Below are positions 1-5,384 of a stretch of 6,556 bases of DNA, one piece after another (the first letter of the stretch is position 1; each line of letters begins with the position of its first letter). A model generated the notes under the pieces. The model was given only the letters and a program-made list of their open reading frames with translations, did not search any database and was not told the origin of the DNA. The DNA lies in contig JBJMKX010000109.1 of the NCBI GenBank assembly GCA_045805605.1, forward strand, positions 1 through 6,556, written 5' to 3'. This stretch comes from DATBDE01 sp045805605 (GTDB lineage: Bacteria; Actinomycetota; Thermoleophilia; Solirubrobacterales; Solirubrobacteraceae). The position numbers and the translations under genes are program-made.

Positions 1-1035
1 GCGCCGTGGAACTTCCCGCTCGCCATCCCCCTCGGCATGACCGCCGCGGCGCTGGCGACCGGCAACGCCGCGGTCCTCAAGCCCGCCGAGCAGTCCCCCG
101 GCTGCGCCTACGAGCTCGTCGCCGCGCTGCGCGAGGCCGGCGTGCCGCCGGAGGCGCTCGCGCTCCTGCCCGGCGAGGGCGACGTCGGCGCCGCGCTGGT
201 CAAGGACGCACGGGTGCACACGATCGCCTTCACCGGCTCCAACGCCGTCGGGCTGGAGATCGTGCGCGTCGCGGCGGAGCTCCAGCCCGGCCAGAAGCAC
301 CTCAAGCGCGTCGTCGCCGAGATGGGCGGCAAGAACTGCGTGATCGTCGACTCCGACGCCGACCTCGACGACGCCGTCCCGGCGATCGTGAACAGCGCCT
401 TCGTCTACGCGGGGCAGAAGTGCTCGGCGGCGGCGCGCGTCATCGCGCACGAGGCGATCGCGCCGCAGCTGACCGAGCGCCTGGCCGGGGCCGTCGAGGT
501 GCTCGAGACCGGCCCGCCCGACGCGTTCGAGACCGACGTGCCGCCGGTCATCGAGCGGACAGCGCAGGAGCGGGTCCTGCGCTACCAGGAGCAGGCGGGC
601 CGCGAGGGCCGGATCGCGGGCCGTGCCGAGCCGGTGCCCGACCGCGGCTGGTACTGCCCGCCCACGCTCGCCGCCGACCTGCCCGACGACTCACCGGTGC
701 TGCGCGAGGAGGTGTTCGGCCCGTTGTTGACGGTGGAGCGCGCGGCCTCGATCGAGGAGGCGTGCGACCGCGTCGACCAGCTGCCGTACGCGCTCACGGG
801 CGGACTGTTCTCGCGCGACCCCGCCACCGTCGACTACGTCACGGCGCGCAGCCCGGTCGGCAACCTCTACGTCAACCGCGCCATCACCGGCGCCATGGTC
901 GCCCGCCAGCCCTTCGGCGGCAACCGCCTGTCGGGCACCGGCACCAAGGCCGGCGGCCCCGCATACGTCCTGCACTTCGTCGAGCCGCACGTGGTCACCG
1001 AGAACACGGTCCGTCACGGGCTCGTGGTGGAGTAG
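1..1035 (+). CDS. Aldehyde dehydrogenase, L-glutamate gamma-semialdehyde (1-pyrroline-5-carboxylate) dehydrogenase type; 5' end missing
   Basis: The reading frame is open from the first base and encodes 344 residues before a TAG stop. It begins at the APWNFP motif, near residue 165 in full-length enzymes of about 515 residues, so roughly a third is off-window. Visible ALDH landmarks, counted from the window start, are the NAD-binding GNAAVLKPAEQSP stretch, FTGSNAVG, the general-base Glu in AEMGGKN (codon 319-321), the nucleophile Cys in GQKCSAA (codon 421-423), and EEVFGPLL. The C-terminal QPFGGNRLSGTGTKAGGP block with the VTEN ending is typical of the RocA/PutA-type P5C dehydrogenase branch. 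The family oxidises glutamate semialdehyde to glutamate with NAD+ in the cytoplasm, the second step of proline catabolism. Membership of the ALDH superfamily is certain. The P5CDH assignment is strong by motif, but another semialdehyde substrate is possible. A proline dehydrogenase upstream would settle it but lies outside the window. An ATG at 37 is internal, not the start. Confidence 0.9.
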   Translation, partial: APWNFPLAIPLGMTAAALATGNAAVLKPAEQSPGCAYELVAALREAGVPPEALALLPGEGDVGAALVKDARVHTIAFTGSNAVGLEIVRVAAELQPGQKHLKRVVAEMGGKNCVIVDSDADLDDAVPAIVNSAFVYAGQKCSAAARVIAHEAIAPQLTERLAGAVEVLETGPPDAFETDVPPVIERTAQERVLRYQEQAGREGRIAGRAEPVPDRGWYCPPTLAADLPDDSPVLREEVFGPLLTVERAASIEEACDRVDQLPYALTGGLFSRDPATVDYVTARSPVGNLYVNRAITGAMVARQPFGGNRLSGTGTKAGGPAYVLHFVEPHVVTENTVRHGLVVE

Positions 1036-1043
1036 GTAGGTCG

Positions 1044-1057
1044 CGGGCGTCAGCCCG
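1044..1057. terminator. Small GC hairpin between convergent ALDH and P450 genes
   Basis: A perfect 5-bp GC stem (CGGGC/GCCCG) with a 4-base loop fills the 14-nt gap and includes the P450 stop codon. There is no T-tract on either strand, so it is at best a weak or factor-dependent terminator for the two facing genes. In such GC-rich sequence it may be chance. Confidence 0.2.
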
Positions 1058-2288
1058 GCGGGCGCAGCCGCACGGGCAGCGTCTTGAGCTGGTTGATGAA
1101 CGGCGACTCGACCCACGTCGGCTCGCCGTCGATCTCCATGTTCGGGTAGCGCTTCAGCGTCTCCTCGAACAAGATGCGCAGTTCGAGCCGCGCCAGCGCC
1201 GTCCCCAGGCAGAAGTGCCGCCCGCCCGCGCCGAACGCCTGGTGGTCGGGGTTGCGACGCACGTCGAAGCGGTCGGGGTCCTCGTAGCGCGTCTCGTCGC
1301 GGTTGGACGACACGTACCACATGACCACCTTGTCGCCCTCGCGGATGGTCTGGCCGCCCAGCTCGACGTCGGCCGTCGCGGTGCGGGCGAAGTGCGCGAA
1401 GGCCGGGTACATGCGCAACGCCTCCTCGACCGCGCCCGGGATCAGCGACGGGTCCTCGAACAGGAGCTTGCGCTGGTCGGGGTGCTCCATGAGCGCTCGC
1501 ATCCCGCTGCAGTAGGTGGCCTTGGTCGAGTCGTTGCCGGCGGCCACGAGGAGGAAGAAGCCCATGACGATCTCGTGCTCCTCGAGCTTGTGCCCGTCGA
1601 CCTCGGCGTGGACCAGCACGCTGGTGAGGTCGTCGGTCGGGCGCTCGCGCCGCTCGGCGATCAGCGCGCGGCAGCGCTCGAAGATCTTGGGCACGAGCTT
1701 CTCGACCACCGCGTCGACGCCATCGGGGTTGAGGTCGGGGTCGCCCGCCCCAAGGGTGGCGTTCATGAGGTCGGCCCACATCGCGTCGTCGGACTCGGGG
1801 ATCCCCATGAAGCTGTGGATGACACGCGAGACGGCCGGCTGCGCGATATCCATGACGACCTCACACGTGTTGCGGCTTTCGAGACGGTCGAGCACGCGGA
1901 CGACGATCGCCCGGATCTCGTCCTCGTGCTGCGCGATCCGCTTGGGCGTGAACCCCGCCTGGAAGAGCGCCTTGAGCCGGTCGTGGCGCGGCGGGTCCAT
2001 ACCGATGAACATGGCCTGGATGAGCTCGAGCGGGAACGCCTGGCTGGCGGCGGTGATCCCGTGGCGCTCGGAGGAGTAGGTCCGCCAGTCGCGGCTGACG
2101 GTATGGATGTCGTCGGCGCGCGTGACCGACCAGTACCCCGACTCCTCCGGGAACTCGGGGATGTCGCTCGACCAGTGCACCGGGCACTCGTTGCGCAGGC
2201 GGCGGAAGAGGGCATGCGGAGGCCCCTCGGCCCAGGCCTCGGGGTCGATGACGAGTACGTGGCCGAGGTCGCTGCCGGCCGAGGTCAT
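1050..2288 (-). CDS. Cytochrome P450 monooxygenase (soluble bacterial type, CYP124/125/142-like)
   Basis: This complete 412-residue protein has the usual length of soluble bacterial P450s and no membrane anchor. The ATG is preceded by a GGAGG ribosome-binding site at the right distance. P450 signatures appear in order: GMDPPRHDRLK in the C-helix region (96-106), the I-helix oxygen-activation motif AGNDST (250-255), the K-helix ExxR (E289, R292), RYEDPDRFD, and the heme loop FGAGGRHFCLG with thiolate ligand Cys360. The C-terminal FINQLKTLPVRL and the HFARTATADVELGG stretch resemble the group containing actinobacterial CYP124, CYP125 and CYP142, which hydroxylate sterol side chains or branched lipids. 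That substrate class is an inference. The I-helix has Asp253-Ser254 where most family members have Asp/Glu-Thr. No ferredoxin or ferredoxin reductase gene is adjacent, so electrons must come from partners encoded elsewhere. The gene is divergent from the nitrilase and convergent with the ALDH. Confidence 0.95.
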   Translation of the reverse strand: MTSAGSDLGHVLVIDPEAWAEGPPHALFRRLRNECPVHWSSDIPEFPEESGYWSVTRADDIHTVSRDWRTYSSERHGITAASQAFPLELIQAMFIGMDPPRHDRLKALFQAGFTPKRIAQHEDEIRAIVVRVLDRLESRNTCEVVMDIAQPAVSRVIHSFMGIPESDDAMWADLMNATLGAGDPDLNPDGVDAVVEKLVPKIFERCRALIAERRERPTDDLTSVLVHAEVDGHKLEEHEIVMGFFLLVAAGNDSTKATYCSGMRALMEHPDQRKLLFEDPSLIPGAVEEALRMYPAFAHFARTATADVELGGQTIREGDKVVMWYVSSNRDETRYEDPDRFDVRRNPDHQAFGAGGRHFCLGTALARLELRILFEETLKRYPNMEIDGEPTWVESPFINQLKTLPVRLRPPG

Positions 2289-2497
2289 CCGAGCCTCCGT
2301 TCGTTGCTTGTGCAGCCTTGGCTTGCGTCGCTTCGCCGCAGGTGCGGGATCCTACTGGTTGGCCGGCCAGCCAGTCCTCGGCAAACGGCTATGACCGCTG
2401 GACGCTCACTGGCCCGCATGGCTGCGAGACGATCGACGGCGGGGTCGGCCACCGCCTCAAGCCGCTCGGCGTACGCCGGATCGAACACGTCGGTCAC
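2285..2497 (-). CDS. Doubtful 70-residue ORF overlapping the P450 start by 4 nt
   Basis: A GTG-initiated frame (VTDVFDPAYAERLEAVADPA...) runs through most of the P450 upstream region. It ends with TGA in an ATGA overlap with the P450 start, the arrangement used for translational coupling. The first 30 or so codons have gene-like G/C third positions and would form an acidic amphipathic helix. The remaining 40 are rich in Arg/Ser, use A/T third positions and look non-coding, and a palindrome lies inside them. No ribosome-binding site precedes the GTG, but a TANNNT hexamer (TAGGTT) sits 10 nt upstream, which would suit a leaderless message. I do not recognise the product. It could be a small leader protein, the remnant of a decayed gene, or a chance frame in high-GC DNA. 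Confidence 0.22.
   Translation of the reverse strand: MTDVFDPAYAERLEAVADPAVDRLAAMRASERPAVIAVCRGLAGRPTSRIPHLRRSDASQGCTSNERRLG
2294..2298 (-). promoter_or_regulatory. Ribosome-binding site of the P450 gene
   Basis: On the minus strand GGAGG (within ACGGAGG) lies 5 nt before the ATG at 2288, which supports that start codon. Confidence 0.7.
2354..2375. promoter_or_regulatory. 22-bp palindrome, candidate operator between divergent P450 and nitrilase genes
   Basis: The sequence reads outward from the centre TGGCC|GGCCA. It forms an inverted repeat with 10 of 11 base pairs matching; the single mismatch is T2359 against G2370. It lies 66 nt upstream of the P450 start and 158 nt upstream of the nitrilase start. 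Length and two-fold symmetry fit a binding site for a dimeric regulator such as a TetR-family protein. No regulator gene is present in the window, so the assignment is inference. Confidence 0.35.
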
Positions 2498-2507
2498 GGG
2501 AGCGCCG

Positions 2508-2524
2508 AACCTACACCGTATGCT
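2508..2524. promoter_or_regulatory. Candidate back-to-back -10 elements for divergent transcription
   Basis: On the plus strand TATGCT (2519-2524) lies 9 nt before the nitrilase ATG. On the minus strand TAGGTT (2513-2508) lies 10 nt before the GTG of the doubtful small ORF and could also serve the P450. Neither gene start here has a Shine-Dalgarno sequence, so near-leaderless transcripts are plausible. I find no convincing -35 boxes, and TANNNT is a weak motif on its own. Confidence 0.2.
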
Positions 2525-2533
2525 CGCCCTGCG

Positions 2534-3418
2534 ATGAGCGAGCCGGCCACCGTCCGCGTCGCGGCCCTCCAGGCGACGCCGTCGATCCTCGACGCGCAGG
2601 CCTCGGTGGACAAGGCGGTCGCGCTGATGGGCGAGGCGGCGCAGGCCGGCGTGCAGCTCGCTGTGCTGCCCGAGACGTTCGTGCCGCTCTACCCGTCGAA
2701 CGCCTGGGCCAAGGGCGCCGCCGCGTTCGGCGGCTGGGACGAGCTGTGGGAGCGGCTGCACGCCAATGCGGTCGACGTGCCGGGGCCGCTCGTCGACCGG
2801 CTGGTGGCGGCGTGCCGGCGCCACCGGCTCCACCTCGCCATCGGCGTCAACGAACGCGAGGGCGGCTCGCTCTACAACACCCTGCTCTACCTCGGGCCCG
2901 AGGGCCTCCTGCACCGTCATCGCAAGCTCATGCCGACGATGCACGAACGGCTCTTCCACGGCGTGGGCGCCGGCGATGACCTGGCGCCGGTGGACCTGCC
3001 GTTTGCCCGCGTCGGCGGGCTCATCTGCTGGGAGAACCGCATGCCGCTGGCGCGCTGGGCCGTCTATGAGGGCAGCCCCCAGATCTGGGTCGCGCCCACG
3101 GCCGACGACTCCGACGGCTGGCTGGCGTCGATGCGGCACATCGCGATCGAGTCGGGGGCGTTCGTCGTCTCGGTCCCGCAGTACATCCCGGCCTCGGCCT
3201 TCCCCGACGACTTCCCGGTATCGCTGCCCGAGCGGTACGAGGCGTTCGGGCGCGGGGGCGCCGCCATCGTCGAGCCGACCTGGGGCGAGGTCATCGCCGG
3301 CCCGCTCTACGACCAGGAAGGCATGGTTCTCGCCGACTGCGACCTCCGTGACGGGTTGCGCGCCAAGCGCTGGTTCGACGCCGTCGGCCACTACTCGCGG
3401 CGCGACGTGCTCGGCTAG
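2534..3418 (+). CDS. Nitrilase-family carbon-nitrogen hydrolase
   Basis: The 294-residue protein carries the complete nitrilase triad: Glu47 in VLPETF, Lys131 in HRHRKLMPT and the nucleophile Cys165 in GGLICWENRMPLAR. The second conserved Glu (E138, in HERLFHG) is also present. The CWEN context and HRKLMPT block point to branch 1 of the superfamily, true nitrilases that hydrolyse R-CN to the carboxylic acid and ammonia, rather than amidase or carbamoylase branches. These enzymes form cytoplasmic spiral oligomers. The start is set where similarity begins (MSEPATVRVAALQATPS). The frame stays open 72 codons further upstream but that part is non-coding in character. There is no clear ribosome-binding site. 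The protein stops directly after the GHYSRRDVLG segment, so it lacks the C-terminal tail that brings many nitrilases to 310-370 residues. The substrate (aliphatic, arylaceto- or cyano-) cannot be read from the sequence. Its TAG abuts the stop of the facing flavoprotein gene with no gap. Confidence 0.92.
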   Translation: MSEPATVRVAALQATPSILDAQASVDKAVALMGEAAQAGVQLAVLPETFVPLYPSNAWAKGAAAFGGWDELWERLHANAVDVPGPLVDRLVAACRRHRLHLAIGVNEREGGSLYNTLLYLGPEGLLHRHRKLMPTMHERLFHGVGAGDDLAPVDLPFARVGGLICWENRMPLARWAVYEGSPQIWVAPTADDSDGWLASMRHIAIESGAFVVSVPQYIPASAFPDDFPVSLPERYEAFGRGGAAIVEPTWGEVIAGPLYDQEGMVLADCDLRDGLRAKRWFDAVGHYSRRDVLG

Positions 3419-4834
3419 CTACCCCTTCTGGCGCCGCACGAGCCACTGGTACTTCTGAGCGGATTCGAACGCGCTGTCGGCCGCGAGCAGGCCGATCGTC
3501 GTCCCGTACGTCGGATAGACGTGGATGAGGTTGGCGACGTCGGCGAGCTTGCGACCGTCCTTGATGGCCAGCGCGAGCTCGTGAATCATCTCCCCCGCGT
3601 GCGGCGCGAGGATGTGCGCGCCAACCACCCGCTTGCGGTGGGTCACGATCACGATCGCGCCCTTCGTCGCGCCGTCGGCGCGCGCGCGGTCGGAGTGGTC
3701 CAGGTCCTGGCGCCAGATCTCGACGTCGTCGGCGCCGAACCGCTGCGCGGCCTCGCTCGTGGTCAGCCCGGCGTGCGCGAGCTCGGGGTCGGTGAAGGTG
3801 CACCACGGGACGAGGTCGGTCACCTTGCCCTTCCCGGGGAAGAACATGTCGCGCACCGCGCGCACGCCCTCGTATCCGGCCATGTGGGTGAACAGGGACC
3901 CGCCGGCGATGTCGCCGACGGCGTAGATCGAGTCGACCTTGGTGCGCGACCGGTTGTCGACCACCACCCCGTGGCGGTTGAGCTCGATCCCGAGGTTCTC
4001 CAGGCCGAGGCCGGCGACGTTCGGCCGCCGGCCTGCGCCGACGAGGATCTCGGCGCCCTCCCAGCGGCGCTCCTGGCCGTCCTCTGTGCCGTAGACCACC
4101 TTCTTGCCGTCCTCGATCTCCACGCGCGCGATGTCCACGCCCAGGCGCACGTCAACGCCCTCCTCCTCGACGCTGTCCTGCAGGACCGACACGAGGTCGG
4201 GCTCGTCGCGGGGGAGGATCCGATCGCCGTTCTGCAGGACGGTCACCTTGACTCCCAGCCGGCAGAAGGCCTGGGCCAGCTCGATCGAGATCGGGCCCGC
4301 CCCGATGAAGGCCATGCTCTCGGGCGCGCGCTCGAGGTCCCACACCGTCTCGCTCGTCAAGTACCCCGCCGCCTCGATGCCCTCGATCGGCGGCACCACC
4401 GGGCGCGACCCGGTGCACAGGAGGATGAACCGCGCCTCGAGCTCGTCGCCGTCGACCGAGACGCGGTGCGGATCGGACACGTGCGCCGGATGGCCGACGA
4501 TCACGTCGAGGCCCATCTCGCGGAAGCGGTCGGCGTTGTCCTCGGCCTGGGCGATCTGGCGCTGCACGCCGCGAATGCGCTCGAAGACCTTGGCGGTGTC
4601 GATCGTCGGCTCGACCGGCTCGATGCCGTAGTTGCCGGCGTGGCGCATGGTGTGCGCAGCCCTGGCCGCGGCGATGAGCGCCTTGGACGGGATGCACCCC
4701 GTCCACAGGCAATCTCCGCCGACGCGGTCGCGTTCGACCACGGCCACCCGGAGGTCGAGCGTGCTGGCGAACTCGGAGGCCACCATGCCGCCGGACCCCA
4801 TCCCGACGATGATCAGGTCGTACCGCTGTGGCAT
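3419..4834 (-). CDS. FAD-dependent pyridine nucleotide-disulfide oxidoreductase (class I, mercuric reductase/lipoamide dehydrogenase-like)
   Basis: The 471-residue protein has the two-dinucleotide-fold layout of class I flavoprotein disulfide reductases. It shows an FAD-binding GMGSGG (11-16), the redox pair Cys42-Cys47 in GGDCLWTGCIPSK, an NAD(P)-binding GAGPISIE (178-185), the second FAD motif YAVGD (304-308), and a C-terminal dimerisation domain from about 340 starting FTDPELAHAG. Such enzymes pass electrons from NAD(P)H through FAD to the cysteine pair and on to a substrate in the cytoplasm. Lipoamide dehydrogenase has His-Pro-Thr-Leu-Ser-Glu near its end, whereas this protein reads Tyr440-Pro-Thr-Tyr-Gly-Thr445, so both partners of the catalytic His-Glu pair are missing. 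The vicinal C-terminal cysteines and N-terminal metal-binding domain of MerA are also absent. The physiological acceptor is therefore unknown. Where NADH enzymes usually have an acidic residue after strand 2 there is Gln201, leaving cofactor preference open. The ATG at 4834 is preferred over one at 4897 because it has a strong ribosome-binding site and the fold begins immediately. Confidence 0.9.
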   Translation of the reverse strand: MPQRYDLIIVGMGSGGMVASEFASTLDLRVAVVERDRVGGDCLWTGCIPSKALIAAARAAHTMRHAGNYGIEPVEPTIDTAKVFERIRGVQRQIAQAEDNADRFREMGLDVIVGHPAHVSDPHRVSVDGDELEARFILLCTGSRPVVPPIEGIEAAGYLTSETVWDLERAPESMAFIGAGPISIELAQAFCRLGVKVTVLQNGDRILPRDEPDLVSVLQDSVEEEGVDVRLGVDIARVEIEDGKKVVYGTEDGQERRWEGAEILVGAGRRPNVAGLGLENLGIELNRHGVVVDNRSRTKVDSIYAVGDIAGGSLFTHMAGYEGVRAVRDMFFPGKGKVTDLVPWCTFTDPELAHAGLTTSEAAQRFGADDVEIWRQDLDHSDRARADGATKGAIVIVTHRKRVVGAHILAPHAGEMIHELALAIKDGRKLADVANLIHVYPTYGTTIGLLAADSAFESAQKYQWLVRRQKG

Positions 4835-4838
4835 GTTT

Positions 4839-4843
4839 CCTCC
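4839..4843 (-). promoter_or_regulatory. Ribosome-binding site fixing the flavoprotein start
   Basis: The minus strand reads GGAGGAAAC-ATG, with the GGAGG core 4 nt from the start at 4834. An in-frame ATG at 4897 would add 21 non-homologous residues read from within the palindromic repeat, so the downstream start is chosen. Confidence 0.75.
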
Positions 4844-4856
4844 GTGCGCGGGCGGG

Positions 4857-4918
4857 CCGAGGGGGTCAAGTCTTTTCCGCTGCACGACGTGCGACAAGAA
4901 GGTCTTGACCCCGGTCGG
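4857..4918. repeat. Imperfect long palindrome, REP/MITE-like element
   Basis: Arms GGGGTCAAG (4862-4870) and CTTGACCCC (4904-4912) are perfect inverted repeats. Extended inward to 14 positions per arm they match at 12. Outside them CCGA (4857-4860) pairs with TCGG (4915-4918). An inner hairpin GCAC-GAC-GTGC occupies 4882-4892. The whole can fold into one long stem with bulges. It has no T-tract and lies between two divergent genes, which argues against a terminator. It sits 23 nt upstream of the flavoprotein start and 55 nt upstream of the next gene, where it could act in the 5' leader. No second copy occurs in this window, so classification as a dispersed repeat is inference. Confidence 0.5.
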
Positions 4919-4932
4919 CGGCGGTTCGCGCG

Positions 4933-4938
4933 ATCCTA
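4933..4938 (-). promoter_or_regulatory. Possible -10 hexamer for the flavoprotein gene
   Basis: On the minus strand TAGGAT fits TANNNT and lies upstream of the palindrome, so a transcript starting here would carry the palindrome as a 5' leader hairpin. No -35 element is recognisable, so support is weak. Confidence 0.15.
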
Positions 4939-4973
4939 ACCGGGTACTTGCAGCCGGTGGGAGACTGCTGTTG

Positions 4974-5369
4974 GTGACGTCGCTCCCGCTCCTGGTGAAG
5001 CTGATCCTGGCGGTTGGTTTGATCGTCTCGATCGGGCTCGCGTTCTTCGGGCGGGGCCCGGCGCGGCCCGCCAGCCGGCGCCTGGTCGTGGCCGTCGCCG
5101 GGGGTGGGATGGTCGGCTACCTGATCGGCCTGCACGCCGCCATCAGCGGGCGCCACGCCTTCGCCGCGGCGCTGATCGCCGTGGCGGTCGAGACGATGTG
5201 CCTGGCGGTGTGGCTTGCCAAGGCGAGGTCGGACGGCGATGGCGGCTCGCGCCGCCCCGACGAGCCCAGGCCGGCGGATCCGGGCGACGATCCGGGGCCG
5301 GATTGGGACGACTTTGACCGCCAGCGCGCGTTGTGGGCGGGCCGCGACCGCGAGCCCGCCAGGCATTAG
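4974..5369 (+). CDS. Small three-helix membrane protein with acidic C-terminal tail, function unknown
   Basis: The 131-residue product is not one I recognise. Three hydrophobic segments stand out, at about residues 5-25, 37-56 and 62-82. They are separated by an Arg-rich loop (GRGPARPASRR) and a short turn. A polar tail of nearly 50 residues rich in Asp, Pro and Arg follows, holding the aromatic-acidic stretch PDWDDFDRQRALW (109-121), which could be a short helix or interaction motif. The Arg-rich loop after helix 1 and Lys/Arg after helix 3 suggest that loop and the C-terminus face the cytoplasm. The GTG start is chosen at the beginning of the hydrophobic region, with GGTGGGAG 10 nt upstream. 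A TTG one codon earlier has better spacing. The frame is open far upstream but only as antisense of the flavoprotein gene. Its stop overlaps that of pdxT by 4 nt, tail to tail. Gene status is supported by G/C third positions and clean membrane topology. Confidence 0.72.
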   Translation: MTSLPLLVKLILAVGLIVSIGLAFFGRGPARPASRRLVVAVAGGGMVGYLIGLHAAISGRHAFAAALIAVAVETMCLAVWLAKARSDGDGGSRRPDEPRPADPGDDPGPDWDDFDRQRALWAGRDREPARH

Positions 5370-5384
5370 GCACTAGGCATCAGG
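5361..5384. repeat. Short tandem repeat (7-bp unit AGGCAYY, 3.4 copies) over the convergent stops
   Basis: AGGCATT, AGGCACT and AGGCATC follow each other without gaps and are followed by AGG. The repeat contains the TAG of the membrane-protein gene and the TAA of pdxT and encodes the last residues of PdxT. It looks like replication slippage at the gene junction. Confidence 0.5.

Noticed and set aside
6..2537. Very long plus-strand open frame (843 codons)
   Set aside because: It overlaps the ALDH in a different frame and then runs antisense through the whole P450. Its product is Arg/Ala/Gly-rich with no motif, a common artefact of high-GC coding DNA.
2498..3391. Minus-strand open frame antisense to the nitrilase, continuous with the doubtful small ORF
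   Set aside because: This part mirrors the nitrilase codons and has no recognisable motif. Only the section below 2497, outside the nitrilase, was kept as a low-confidence candidate.
1050..3418. A P450-nitrilase aldoxime/nitrile biosynthetic or degradative cluster
   Set aside because: The P450 resembles lipid/sterol hydroxylases rather than aldoxime-forming enzymes, and no aldoxime dehydratase, nitrile hydratase or amidase is present. Adjacency alone does not support a pathway.
3419..4834. Naming the flavoprotein lipoamide dehydrogenase (lpd) or mercuric reductase (merA)
   Set aside because: The His-Glu pair of Lpd is replaced by Tyr and Thr, and the C-terminal cysteine pair of MerA is absent. 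There are no mer genes nearby.
4862..4912. Rho-independent terminator
   Set aside because: The palindrome lies between two divergent gene starts and has no T-tract on either strand, so no upstream transcript needs termination there.
3521..4939. Plus-strand 472-codon open frame
   Set aside because: It is entirely antisense to the flavoprotein gene, whose motifs are unambiguous. The product is low-complexity Ala/Arg/Asp/Val.
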